Shown piece by piece: positions 25,277 to 32,230 of a stretch of 32,230 nt of DNA. Origin of the DNA: HGM12587 sp945786935. Its GTDB lineage: Bacteria > Bacillota > Clostridia > Lachnospirales > Lachnospiraceae. A program made the position numbers and the translations under genes. The notes under the pieces were generated by a model. That model saw nothing but the letters and a program-made list of their open reading frames with translations. It did not search any database and had not been told where the DNA came from. Numbering within the stretch: position 1 is the first letter of the stretch; each line of letters opens with the position of its first letter. The stretch spans positions 1 through 32,230 of the forward strand of contig CALZFY010000018.1 in the NCBI GenBank assembly GCA_945786935.1, in the 5' to 3' direction.

Positions 25277-25304
25277 TTTATATCATATCATACAATGACA
25301 TCAA
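25277..25304 (-). promoter_or_regulatory. Probable promoter of the raffinose AraC gene
   Basis: On the minus strand TTGATG (plus-strand 25299-25304) and TATAAA (25277-25282) are 16 bases apart, 20 bases upstream of the ATG. The match to consensus is fair. It lies in the 91-base gap after the GH31 gene, where no clear terminator is seen. Confidence 0.4.
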
Positions 25305-25347
25305 GTGCTACTGCGAGCTTATGTCTTTGCAGCTATACAGTAATCAT

Positions 25348-27339
25348 TTATTTTCTTAAAAGCTTCGTATGGGCTTCCATGTCATATTCTTTCGTAATGC
25401 CGTCATCATTGTAAAGCAGATATTCAGAATCTTCATATCCTACCATATCCAGATGAGCCATATCAATTTTCTCCACACATTCTGCTGGCTCTGCCACCGG
25501 AATACATTTTCCTTTCCGGATAAACAGGGTTACTTCGTCTAATGCGGTCTTTACATAATGGCAGCCCTTTGTAAGACACTGCTGCTCCATCGTTCCATCA
25601 GCCAGGAAACGCACAAGCATCATCTCCTCCGGAAGATAGACGCTTCGTCCCTTTGCATTCTGACTATAAACCGGCGCGATCATGATCTCATTGCCAAGGA
25701 GCAGCTGGTCTTCAATATCAGCTGTAATTTTATCCTCCGGATATTCAAAAGCCAAGGGCTTAAAGTAAAGATCATCCTGCAGGGCAGCTTTCATATATTC
25801 ACTGTAGAGATACGGGATCAGTCGGTAACGTACATTGATCAGACTTCTGAATTGTTCCACATCCTCGAACAGATAACATTCCTGGTTTCTTGTACCGGCT
25901 GCGGAATGATTTCTCATCAGGGGTGTAAAAATTCCCAGTGCCAGCCAGCGAAGCAGAAGCTCTCTGCTGGTATCTGAACCAAAGCCTCCCAGATCTGCTC
26001 CCGTGTATAAAAATCCACACATATTCAGGGAAGGCATCATCTTAAGATTCAGTAAAATATGGGACCACCAGGACTTATTGTCCCCTGTCCAGATTCCGCC
26101 GTAACGGTGCATTCCGATATAAGACGAACGGGAAAACAGAAGATATCTGCGGTTTTCATTGATTTTCTCCAGACCCTCTGACGCTGCCCTTGTCATGTTA
26201 TAACCATACAGATTGTGAACCTTGTCATGACGGACTTTCTCACCATTTACCAGATGATAAAAGGAAGCGTAATCTTTTTCGCTGTTTGCTGCTCCAAGAA
26301 TCTCATCCTTCATCGCCCATACCTTCTGTGGCGTAGGGGATTCTTTACAAAATTCCTGCATTTTGCCTTTCAGCTCCTCTATTCCCTCGGGTGTATAGAA
26401 GATGGCAGGCTCATTCATGTCATTCCAAAATCCTTCGATTCCCTGATCTGTCAAGACCTTATATTTTGACCCAAACCACGCTCTGACCTCCGGTTGTAAA
26501 ACATCCGGGAAATGTGTATAGCCCGGCCATACAGCAGCCACAAAATCACTGCCGTCCTCTCTCTTGCAAAAGTAATGATTTTTTACGCCTTCCTCGTATA
26601 CGTCATACCCTTCCTCAACCTTTACTCCCGCATCAATAATCGGAATCAGCCTCAGATCCTTCTCTTTCATTTCCTTTACAAATTCAGGAAAATCTGTAAA
26701 ATTCTCCTCATTGAGTGTAAAATCCTTAAAATCCTGCATATAATCAATATCCATATAGATCATATCCAGCGGAATATGGTTGTCCCGGTACCCGTCTGCT
26801 ACTTCTCTGTAATCCTCTTTTGTACGATAGCCCCATCTGCTCTGGGCAAATCCAAAAGCAAATTTGGGAGGGATATAGCTTTTGCCGATGATCTTACGAA
26901 ACTGTTTCACAATATCGTAGGCATTCGCTCCGTAGATCACATACAATACAAGGTTGCTTTCTTTGCAGGTGATTCGAAGCTCATCCCTGTGGGTATATCC
27001 GATATCAAAACAAAGGTCTGAAGGATAATCTACAAAAATACCGAATTTATCTTTGCCTGACAGTACAATGAAATTATGGGCTCCGTAAAGAGACTGCTTA
27101 TCCTCCGTATGATCCGGATCGTCGGTGCATTTGCTGACATAACGGTTGCCCCTCTTATTGATTCCTCCGTTTGCCTCTCCCAGCCCGTAAACCATATCCT
27201 CATCTGACATTTGATAGAAGAATTCAAAACCATCCTCAAGGGATATCGTTCCATAATCCGGCTGCCCTTCTGTCTCCTTTATCCCAGCCACAACTGCTTC
27301 TGTCTCCAATGGTGTACCATATACATATTTTTTGATCAT
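25348..27339 (-). CDS. GH31 alpha-glucosidase
   Basis: A 663-residue GH31 enzyme that releases glucose from the ends of isomaltose, maltose and similar alpha-glucosides. Nucleophile Asp307 lies in WNDMNEP and acid/base Asp420 in WTGDNKSWW. The length, the catalytic positions and long stretches of sequence match my memory of the crystallised Ruminococcus (Blautia) obeum alpha-glucosidase, which prefers alpha-1,6 bonds. Trp168, in QSRWGY, corresponds to the tryptophan linked to that preference. No signal peptide, so it is cytoplasmic. AAGGAG lies nine bases before the ATG. It stands alone, divergent to an AraC regulator; no transporter is beside it. Confidence 0.94.
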   Translation of the reverse strand: MIKKYVYGTPLETEAVVAGIKETEGQPDYGTISLEDGFEFFYQMSDEDMVYGLGEANGGINKRGNRYVSKCTDDPDHTEDKQSLYGAHNFIVLSGKDKFGIFVDYPSDLCFDIGYTHRDELRITCKESNLVLYVIYGANAYDIVKQFRKIIGKSYIPPKFAFGFAQSRWGYRTKEDYREVADGYRDNHIPLDMIYMDIDYMQDFKDFTLNEENFTDFPEFVKEMKEKDLRLIPIIDAGVKVEEGYDVYEEGVKNHYFCKREDGSDFVAAVWPGYTHFPDVLQPEVRAWFGSKYKVLTDQGIEGFWNDMNEPAIFYTPEGIEELKGKMQEFCKESPTPQKVWAMKDEILGAANSEKDYASFYHLVNGEKVRHDKVHNLYGYNMTRAASEGLEKINENRRYLLFSRSSYIGMHRYGGIWTGDNKSWWSHILLNLKMMPSLNMCGFLYTGADLGGFGSDTSRELLLRWLALGIFTPLMRNHSAAGTRNQECYLFEDVEQFRSLINVRYRLIPYLYSEYMKAALQDDLYFKPLAFEYPEDKITADIEDQLLLGNEIMIAPVYSQNAKGRSVYLPEEMMLVRFLADGTMEQQCLTKGCHYVKTALDEVTLFIRKGKCIPVAEPAECVEKIDMAHLDMVGYEDSEYLLYNDDGITKEYDMEAHTKLLRK

Positions 27340-27388
27340 CGCTTTTTCTCCTTACCGGTTTTAGTGATTTAAATATATTCTCTTTTTC

Positions 27389-27417
27389 TTGTAAATTCTT
27401 GCATTATTCTCTATAAT
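27389..27417 (+). promoter_or_regulatory. Promoter of the AraC gene divergent to GH31
   Basis: TTGTAA at 27389-27394 and TATAAT at 27412-27417 with a 17-base spacer, 35 bases upstream of the ATG. This is the best sigma-A match in the window, so the regulator and the methyltransferase behind it are probably expressed constitutively. No convincing minus-strand promoter was found for GH31. Confidence 0.65.
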
Positions 27418-27452
27418 AAATAACACAATCTTGACTTTATTGAGGGAATCAA

Positions 27453-28370
27453 ATGAATCCGGATATCAATTTAAAAGAAAAAGTCCAGCATGGAACCACT
27501 CATCATCCCATTACCGGACTTCATTTTGCAAATGGAAAAAACACCCCCTATCCTGAATATTTTTTTGTAGACCGCCACTGGCATTCTCAGGTAGAGATCC
27601 TGTATTTTACCGAAGGGCGTTTTGAAGTGGAGATCAACCTTACAAAACATATTTATGAGGAAGGGGATATCTGTATCCTGAACGGTGAGGATCTGCATCA
27701 GATCAAAGGACTTTCTGATCGCACTGTCCATGATGCAATTTTATTTGATGAACATATCCTTAATTTTTCCTATATGGATGAATTTGAGGAAAAATGTCTG
27801 CAGCCCCTTATGAACCATACGTTTCTTTTTCCGAAGATCATTACAGCGGATGATGCAATCTACCCAATGGTAATTCCCTGTATGAAAAAGCTTGTGGAAT
27901 CAACGCAAAGGAAGGAATCCGGCTGGTATATTGACAGTAAGATTACGCTCCTTTCCTTCCTTGCACTTTTGTATAACTCCGGCAAATTCATTGCTGCCGA
28001 CCGGGAAGGCTCCTCTTCCTACGATAAAAAAATCAGTTACTACAAAACTGTTGTCTCTTATATGGAGCAGCACCTGGAAGATCATGTAACCCTGCAGGAT
28101 CTGGCAGATGCCATCCCCTGTAACAGTCAGTACCTGTGCCGTTTGTTTAAAGAAGTTTCCGGATTATCACCGATTCAGTATTTTATTTCCTTGCGTATTA
28201 AAAAAGCATGCTATCTCCTAAGCCATACATCTTTGGGTGTTTTGGAGATTGCATTAGAATGCGGTTTTGAAAATTTCAGTTATTTTATACGGGCTTTTAA
28301 AAAGCAAATGCATTTTACTCCCGGTGAATACCGAAGCAGGTATTGCCAGAAAAATGAAATAAGAGGTTAG
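27453..28370 (+). CDS. AraC family regulator next to GH31
   Basis: A 305-residue AraC regulator. The N-terminal cupin is clear: HWHSQVEILYFTEGRFEVEI (about 43-62) carries the His-rich first cupin motif, followed by YEEGDICILNGEDLHQI. The C-terminal double helix-turn-helix occupies about 196-300, with IPCNSQYLCRLFKEVSG in the first unit and the closing FKKQMHFTPGEYR. GAGGG lies before the ATG. It is divergent to the GH31 gene, its likely target, and is followed after four bases by an RNA methyltransferase gene that seems to share its transcript. Effector unknown; an alpha-glucoside is plausible. Confidence 0.92.
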   Translation: MNPDINLKEKVQHGTTHHPITGLHFANGKNTPYPEYFFVDRHWHSQVEILYFTEGRFEVEINLTKHIYEEGDICILNGEDLHQIKGLSDRTVHDAILFDEHILNFSYMDEFEEKCLQPLMNHTFLFPKIITADDAIYPMVIPCMKKLVESTQRKESGWYIDSKITLLSFLALLYNSGKFIAADREGSSSYDKKISYYKTVVSYMEQHLEDHVTLQDLADAIPCNSQYLCRLFKEVSGLSPIQYFISLRIKKACYLLSHTSLGVLEIALECGFENFSYFIRAFKKQMHFTPGEYRSRYCQKNEIRG

Positions 28371-28374
28371 AAAT

Positions 28375-29202
28375 ATGTCTAATATTATAGAAATCACAAA
28401 TTTTGATGCACCGCAGCTGGATGTCTATGCCAGACTTTCCGAAGGGCAGCTGTTAAACCGCCATGAGCCGGAAAAGGGAATGTTCATTGCGGAAAGTCCC
28501 AAGGTCATTGAACGCGCCTTGAATGCAGGCTATGAGCCCGTTTCCCTTTTACTGGAGAGAAAACATATCACCGGGGAAGCAAAAGAAATCGTTACGCGCT
28601 GTAAGGATATCCCGATTTATACAGCAGATTTTGATGTGTTGACGAAGCTCACCGGGTTTGCACTGACCAGAGGTGCCTTGTGTGCCATGCGACGGAAACT
28701 TCTTCCCGATGTTGAAGCTGTATGTGCCGGGACAAAACGCATTGCCGTTTTGGAAAATGTGATGAATCCTACCAATGTGGGAGCCATCTTCCGTTCTGCC
28801 GCTGCTCTTCATATGGATGCGGTCTTATTAACCACTTCCTGCAGCAACCCTCTTTACAGACGTTCCATCCGGGTCAGCATGGGAACAGTATTTCAGATTC
28901 CATGGACATTTCTTGATTGCAGCTCGCCGGATTGTCCATCCTCCTACATAAGGCATTTGAAGCAGCAGGGTTTTCAAACCGCCGCCATGGCTTTAAGAGA
29001 CGACAGCGTCTCCATTGATGATCCCCATCTTCTTTCAGAAGAAAAGCTTGCCATTATCCTTGGCAGCGAGGGAGATGGACTTGCCCCCTCTACCATTGCT
29101 GCCTGCGATTACACGGTCCGCATCCCCATGGCTCACGGCGTGGATTCCTTAAATGTGGCAGCTGCCAGTGCGGTAGCATTCTGGCAGCTTGGAAGACTGT
29201 AA
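28375..29202 (+). CDS. TrmH/SpoU-family rRNA 2'-O-methyltransferase
   Basis: A 275-residue SPOUT methyltransferase that methylates a ribose 2'-OH in rRNA or tRNA using S-adenosylmethionine. An N-terminal substrate-binding domain (about 1-110) precedes the knotted catalytic domain. The three family motifs are intact: N131-PTNVGAIFRS, LGSEGDGL around 229-236, and IPMAHGVDSLNVAAASA with Asn260. AGAGG lies eight bases before the ATG, which follows the AraC stop by four bases. A housekeeping-type gene is unusual here; the RNA target cannot be told (RlmB-like or TsnR-like are options). Confidence 0.9.
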   Translation: MSNIIEITNFDAPQLDVYARLSEGQLLNRHEPEKGMFIAESPKVIERALNAGYEPVSLLLERKHITGEAKEIVTRCKDIPIYTADFDVLTKLTGFALTRGALCAMRRKLLPDVEAVCAGTKRIAVLENVMNPTNVGAIFRSAAALHMDAVLLTTSCSNPLYRRSIRVSMGTVFQIPWTFLDCSSPDCPSSYIRHLKQQGFQTAAMALRDDSVSIDDPHLLSEEKLAIILGSEGDGLAPSTIAACDYTVRIPMAHGVDSLNVAAASAVAFWQLGRL

Positions 29203-29218
29203 TACACTGTATATGAGA

Positions 29219-29252
29219 ATGCCCCAGAAGAGTGCTGCACTCCCGGGGGCAT
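29219..29252. terminator. Probable terminator between convergent genes
   Basis: ATGCCCC at 29219-29225 pairs with GGGGCAT at 29246-29252 around an inner GAGTG/CACTC stem. The T-tract is poor on both strands. It lies between the methyltransferase end and the GH1 end. Confidence 0.5.
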
Positions 29253-29275
29253 ATTATTCACACAGTTATAAGATC

Positions 29276-30718
29276 TCAGCCAAGATCCTCACCATTGGTT
29301 TCGATGACTCTCCGATACCAGTCAAAGGATTTCTTCTTTCTTCTGGAAAAATCTCCTGTTCCGTCATCATACTTTTCTACATAGATAAAACCGTAACGCT
29401 TTCTCATCTCACCTGTGGATGCAGACACAAGATCAATACAGCCCCAGGGAGTGTAACCTCTTAAATCAACACCATCCAGTACTGCTTCGTGCATCTGGAT
29501 AATGTGTTGTCTTAAATAGTCGATGCGGTAATCATCCTGAATGGTTCCGTCCTCTTCAATCTTATCGTAGGCTCCCAGACCATTCTCTACCACAAAGATC
29601 GGTTTCTGATAGCGGTCCCAGATTTCATTTAAACTGAAACGAAGTCCTTCAGGATCGATCTGCCATCCCCAGTCACTTGCCTTTAAATACGGGTTTGGAA
29701 CACCGCTCAGAATGTTTCCGGATCCTTCTTTCTGTTTTTCCGGATCGGCTGTCTGGCAGTTTGACATATAATAGGAACAGGTGTAGAAATCTACCGGGCC
29801 TGCTGCCAGGATTTCTTCGTCCCCGGGTTCCATATGGATGGTAATCCCGTTTTCTTTAAAGTAACGTTTCATATAATTGGGATACTTGCCCCGGCACTGC
29901 ACATCGCTGCAGAACCAGTTCATCACATGGGACTTCTGCTGGTTATAAACAACATCGCTGGGATTGCAGGTCAGCGGATAGCTGGTTGCCATGATCTGCA
30001 TACATCCGATCTGATAATCCGGGTCAATCTCATGTGCCATCTGCACCGCTAAAGCGCTGGCAACAAACTGGTGATGCAGCCCCTGAAAACGGTTCTGGGG
30101 AATATCCATCTGATTTGTAAAATCCATAGGACGGATTTCATTTAAAATTCCCTGATTCAGAAAACCTCCCATAGGCATGATGGCACTGTTGATCTCATTA
30201 AAGGTCAGCCAGTATTTTACCTTGCCTTTATAGCGTGTAAAGATTGCCCTGCAGAAATTTAAGTAACAGTCAATCATCCTGCGGTCTGCCCATGCATTCC
30301 ACTTCTTTGTCAGCCCAAAGGGAACTTCATAATGACTGATGGTGATCAACGGCTCTATGTTGTATTTCAAACATTCATCAATCAGGTTGTCATAAAATTT
30401 TAAGCCATCTTCATTGGGTTCCTGCTCGTCTCCATTTGGAAAAATACGCGTCCATGCAATGGAAAAACGATACATTTTAAAGCCCATTTCAGCAAACAGA
30501 GCAATATCTTCTTTATATCGATGATAGTGGTCAATTGCCTCATGACTTGGATAAAAGGTTCCTTCTTCAATTTCAGGAGTGATTCTTTTTGACCTCGTAG
30601 CACTTCCTCCCGTACAGATGTCCGGGCATGCAATCCCTTTTCCTCCTTCTCTCCATCCGCCTTCCAGCTGATTGGCGGCTGTGGCGCCGCCCCAGTAAAA
30701 TCCATCTCTAAATGCCAT
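29276..30718 (-). CDS. GH1 6-phospho-beta-glucosidase
   Basis: A 480-residue GH1 enzyme of the BglA/AscB type, which hydrolyses phosphorylated beta-glucosides such as cellobiose-6P, salicin-6P or arbutin-6P inside the cell. Acid/base Glu175 is in TFNEIN and nucleophile Glu378 in VVENG. The phosphate-binding set is present: Ser432 in LVSASTGEM, Lys440 and Tyr442 in KRYGFIY. I start it at 30718, because GGAGG lies nine bases upstream and overlaps the in-frame ATG at 30733, which has no site of its own. It follows the GH3 gene by 19 bases. No PTS transporter is in the window, so the source of phosphorylated substrate lies elsewhere. Confidence 0.92.
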   Translation of the reverse strand: MAFRDGFYWGGATAANQLEGGWREGGKGIACPDICTGGSATRSKRITPEIEEGTFYPSHEAIDHYHRYKEDIALFAEMGFKMYRFSIAWTRIFPNGDEQEPNEDGLKFYDNLIDECLKYNIEPLITISHYEVPFGLTKKWNAWADRRMIDCYLNFCRAIFTRYKGKVKYWLTFNEINSAIMPMGGFLNQGILNEIRPMDFTNQMDIPQNRFQGLHHQFVASALAVQMAHEIDPDYQIGCMQIMATSYPLTCNPSDVVYNQQKSHVMNWFCSDVQCRGKYPNYMKRYFKENGITIHMEPGDEEILAAGPVDFYTCSYYMSNCQTADPEKQKEGSGNILSGVPNPYLKASDWGWQIDPEGLRFSLNEIWDRYQKPIFVVENGLGAYDKIEEDGTIQDDYRIDYLRQHIIQMHEAVLDGVDLRGYTPWGCIDLVSASTGEMRKRYGFIYVEKYDDGTGDFSRRKKKSFDWYRRVIETNGEDLG

Positions 30719-30737
30719 TTTTCTTTCCTCCATATTT

Positions 30738-32230
30738 TTATTTTAAGTAGGTAAAGCAATCCATCTTACAATCTCTGGAATTTGCCCCTACAAATACTTC
30801 AAATTTGCCCGGCTGTGAGTCGTAGTTTAAATTGGAGTCATAAAACTTCAGCATGTCTTCCCTAATCTCAAAGCTGACCTGCTTTCTCTCTCCCGGCTCT
30901 AAGATTACTTTTTGAAAAGCTTTTAATTCCTTCACCGGACGCACCACACTGGCAGCCACGTCCCGAAGATAGAGCTGTACTACTTCCTGCCCGGAAATAT
31001 CTCCTGTGTTCTCCACCGTCACACTGACTGTCAGAGCCTCTCCCGGAGACAGGGTCTTACTGCTTAGAGTCAGGTCACAAATCTCTGTATGATGGTAAGA
31101 AAGCCCATATCCAAAAGGATATAATGGCTCATTCGGACAGTCCAGATATCGGCTTACGAACCTTCCGCTATGAGTCGAGGTGCTGGCCGGGCGGCCCGTG
31201 TTGTATACACTATAATAAATCGGAACCTGACCGGAAGCATAAGGAAAACTCATGGTCAGACGGCCTTGCGGATTACATTTTCCCCACAAAAGATCTGCAA
31301 TGCCATGGGCTCCCTCCGTTCCCGGGAACCAGCATTCCAGGATCGCATCTACCAGATCTTTTAAGTCTGTAAGAACCAGCGGACGTCCGTTAAACAACAA
31401 TACCACCGATTTTTTCACATAAGGTAACACCTTTTCCATCCATTCCAGCTGAACCTTCGGCAATGTGATATCTGTGCGACTGCCGCTTTCTCCGCTCTGA
31501 AGCATATGCTCCCCTACTGCAAATACAACCACATCTGCCCATTTTGCAAGCTCTATGGATTTTTCCAGTTCCTCTTTTGCAGAAGTCTTTAAAATCGGGC
31601 CAGCCTTGATCAATGCGCCGAAATCTCCCAGACATCCATAATTCTCCAGAAGCTCACAGCCTGTAGTGCTTGCAAACTCATCCTCCGGCAGCACTTCTTC
31701 AAAGGCAGTCTTTAAGGTCACTACCTGTTCCCTGTCACCATGCACCGCCCAGAGGCCGTTTAAATCCCTGCTGTCAGCATAGGGTCCCATCAGGGCAACC
31801 TTCTGTCCGGCTTTTAACGGCAGCACTTGAAGTTCGTTTTGAAGGAGCACCATAGATTTTTGCACTGCCTTTCGTGCCGCTTTTCGGTTTTCCTCGCAGC
31901 ATGCAAGATCTTTTGCTTTCACCGAATCAATTCCTGCATAAGGATTTTCAAAAAGACCCAGTTTATTTTTTAATCTCAACACCCTCCATACTGCCTCATC
32001 CAGCTTTTCCATGGAAAGCTTTCCAGCTTCCAAAAGGGGATGGAGCTGATTTGCATAGCAGGGAGTTTTCATATCAATATCTACCGTAGCATCCATAGCA
32101 AGCTTTGCAGCCTCATAATCATTCTCTGCCACTCCATGGGCAATGAGTTCCTGAATGGCTGCATAATCCGTGATCAGCACCCCGTCAAAGCCCCACTGAC
32201 GGCGAAGCACTTCGCCCATCAGCCAGGAAT
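30738..32230 (-). CDS. GH3 beta-glucosidase, C-terminal part (runs off the right edge)
   Basis: The last 497 residues of a GH3 enzyme; the N-terminal part of the TIM barrel and the start lie outside the window. The first visible residues, SWLMGEVLRRQWGFDG, are the usual lead-in to the nucleophile Asp (codon at 32166-32168) in LITDYA. The alpha/beta sandwich follows, with the acid/base region SGESGSRTDITLP and then LLFNGRPL. The C-terminal fibronectin-III-like domain ends in FEVFVGANSRDC. This layout is the BglX type. Secretion cannot be judged without the start. It is the upstream member of a two-gene unit with the GH1 6-phospho-beta-glucosidase. Confidence 0.93.
   Translation of the reverse strand, partial: SWLMGEVLRRQWGFDGVLITDYAAIQELIAHGVAENDYEAAKLAMDATVDIDMKTPCYANQLHPLLEAGKLSMEKLDEAVWRVLRLKNKLGLFENPYAGIDSVKAKDLACCEENRKAARKAVQKSMVLLQNELQVLPLKAGQKVALMGPYADSRDLNGLWAVHGDREQVVTLKTAFEEVLPEDEFASTTGCELLENYGCLGDFGALIKAGPILKTSAKEELEKSIELAKWADVVVFAVGEHMLQSGESGSRTDITLPKVQLEWMEKVLPYVKKSVVLLFNGRPLVLTDLKDLVDAILECWFPGTEGAHGIADLLWGKCNPQGRLTMSFPYASGQVPIYYSVYNTGRPASTSTHSGRFVSRYLDCPNEPLYPFGYGLSYHHTEICDLTLSSKTLSPGEALTVSVTVENTGDISGQEVVQLYLRDVAASVVRPVKELKAFQKVILEPGERKQVSFEIREDMLKFYDSNLNYDSQPGKFEVFVGANSRDCKMDCFTYLK

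Noticed and set aside
26512..27021. 169-codon open frame antisense to the GH31 gene
   Set aside because: Shadow of the GH31 reading frame; the GH31 motifs on the other strand leave no doubt.

Overview
The window looks like an accessory carbohydrate-utilisation region of a Lachnospiraceae gut Firmicute, most likely Blautia-like. The basis is moderate GC, strong AGGAG-type ribosome sites on nearly every gene, Gram-positive lipoprotein and ABC sugar-uptake genes, a Rpn-type nuclease of the kind common in this family, and a GH31 enzyme that closely resembles, from memory, the characterised alpha-glucosidase of Ruminococcus (Blautia) obeum. Genus is inference. Twenty-three genes can be supported, 21 complete and two cut by the window ends. 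No gene-free stretch exceeds about 210 bases.

Region 1 (1-9180), beta-glycoside locus. A GH43 glycosidase (cut by the left edge) overlaps the end of a MATE exporter by ATGA. Divergent to them run a GH1 beta-glycosidase, a small HPr-like protein and an AraC regulator. Next come a GPH-type sugar symporter and a GH2 beta-galactosidase-like enzyme. The GH1 and symporter promoters share a palindrome, a non-consensus -35 and nearly identical spacing, so one activator probably drives both.

Region 2 (9144-13980), rhamnoside locus. A GH78 alpha-L-rhamnosidase overlaps an HSL-type esterase and faces a divergent AraC regulator. This suggests removal of rhamnose and acyl groups from plant glycosides. 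Region 3 (14041-16022) holds a Rpn-family nuclease and a TauE/SafE permease.

Region 4 (16027-25256), raffinose/sucrose locus on the minus strand. The order is AraC regulator, lipoprotein solute-binding protein, two ABC permeases, GH36 alpha-galactosidase, a GH13 amylosucrase-like enzyme and a PfkB fructokinase. The implied path is uptake of raffinose-type sugars, removal of galactose, breakdown of sucrose to fructose plus glucan or glucose, and phosphorylation of fructose. The amylosucrase-like enzyme sits where sucrose phosphorylase is usual. No ABC ATPase is present.

Region 5 (25348-32230) holds a GH31 alpha-glucosidase with a divergent AraC regulator, a SpoU-type RNA methyltransferase tucked behind that regulator, and a minus-strand pair: a GH3 beta-glucosidase (cut by the right edge) and a GH1 6-phospho-beta-glucosidase.

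Four of these units have their own AraC regulator, so the window is a tandem series of small, separately controlled glycan modules. I saw no insertion sequence, CRISPR array, tRNA, rRNA or recognisable riboswitch. The strongest candidates for something new are the shared promoter architecture of region 1, the MATE-glycosidase coupling, the HPr-like protein and the amylosucrase in a raffinose operon.
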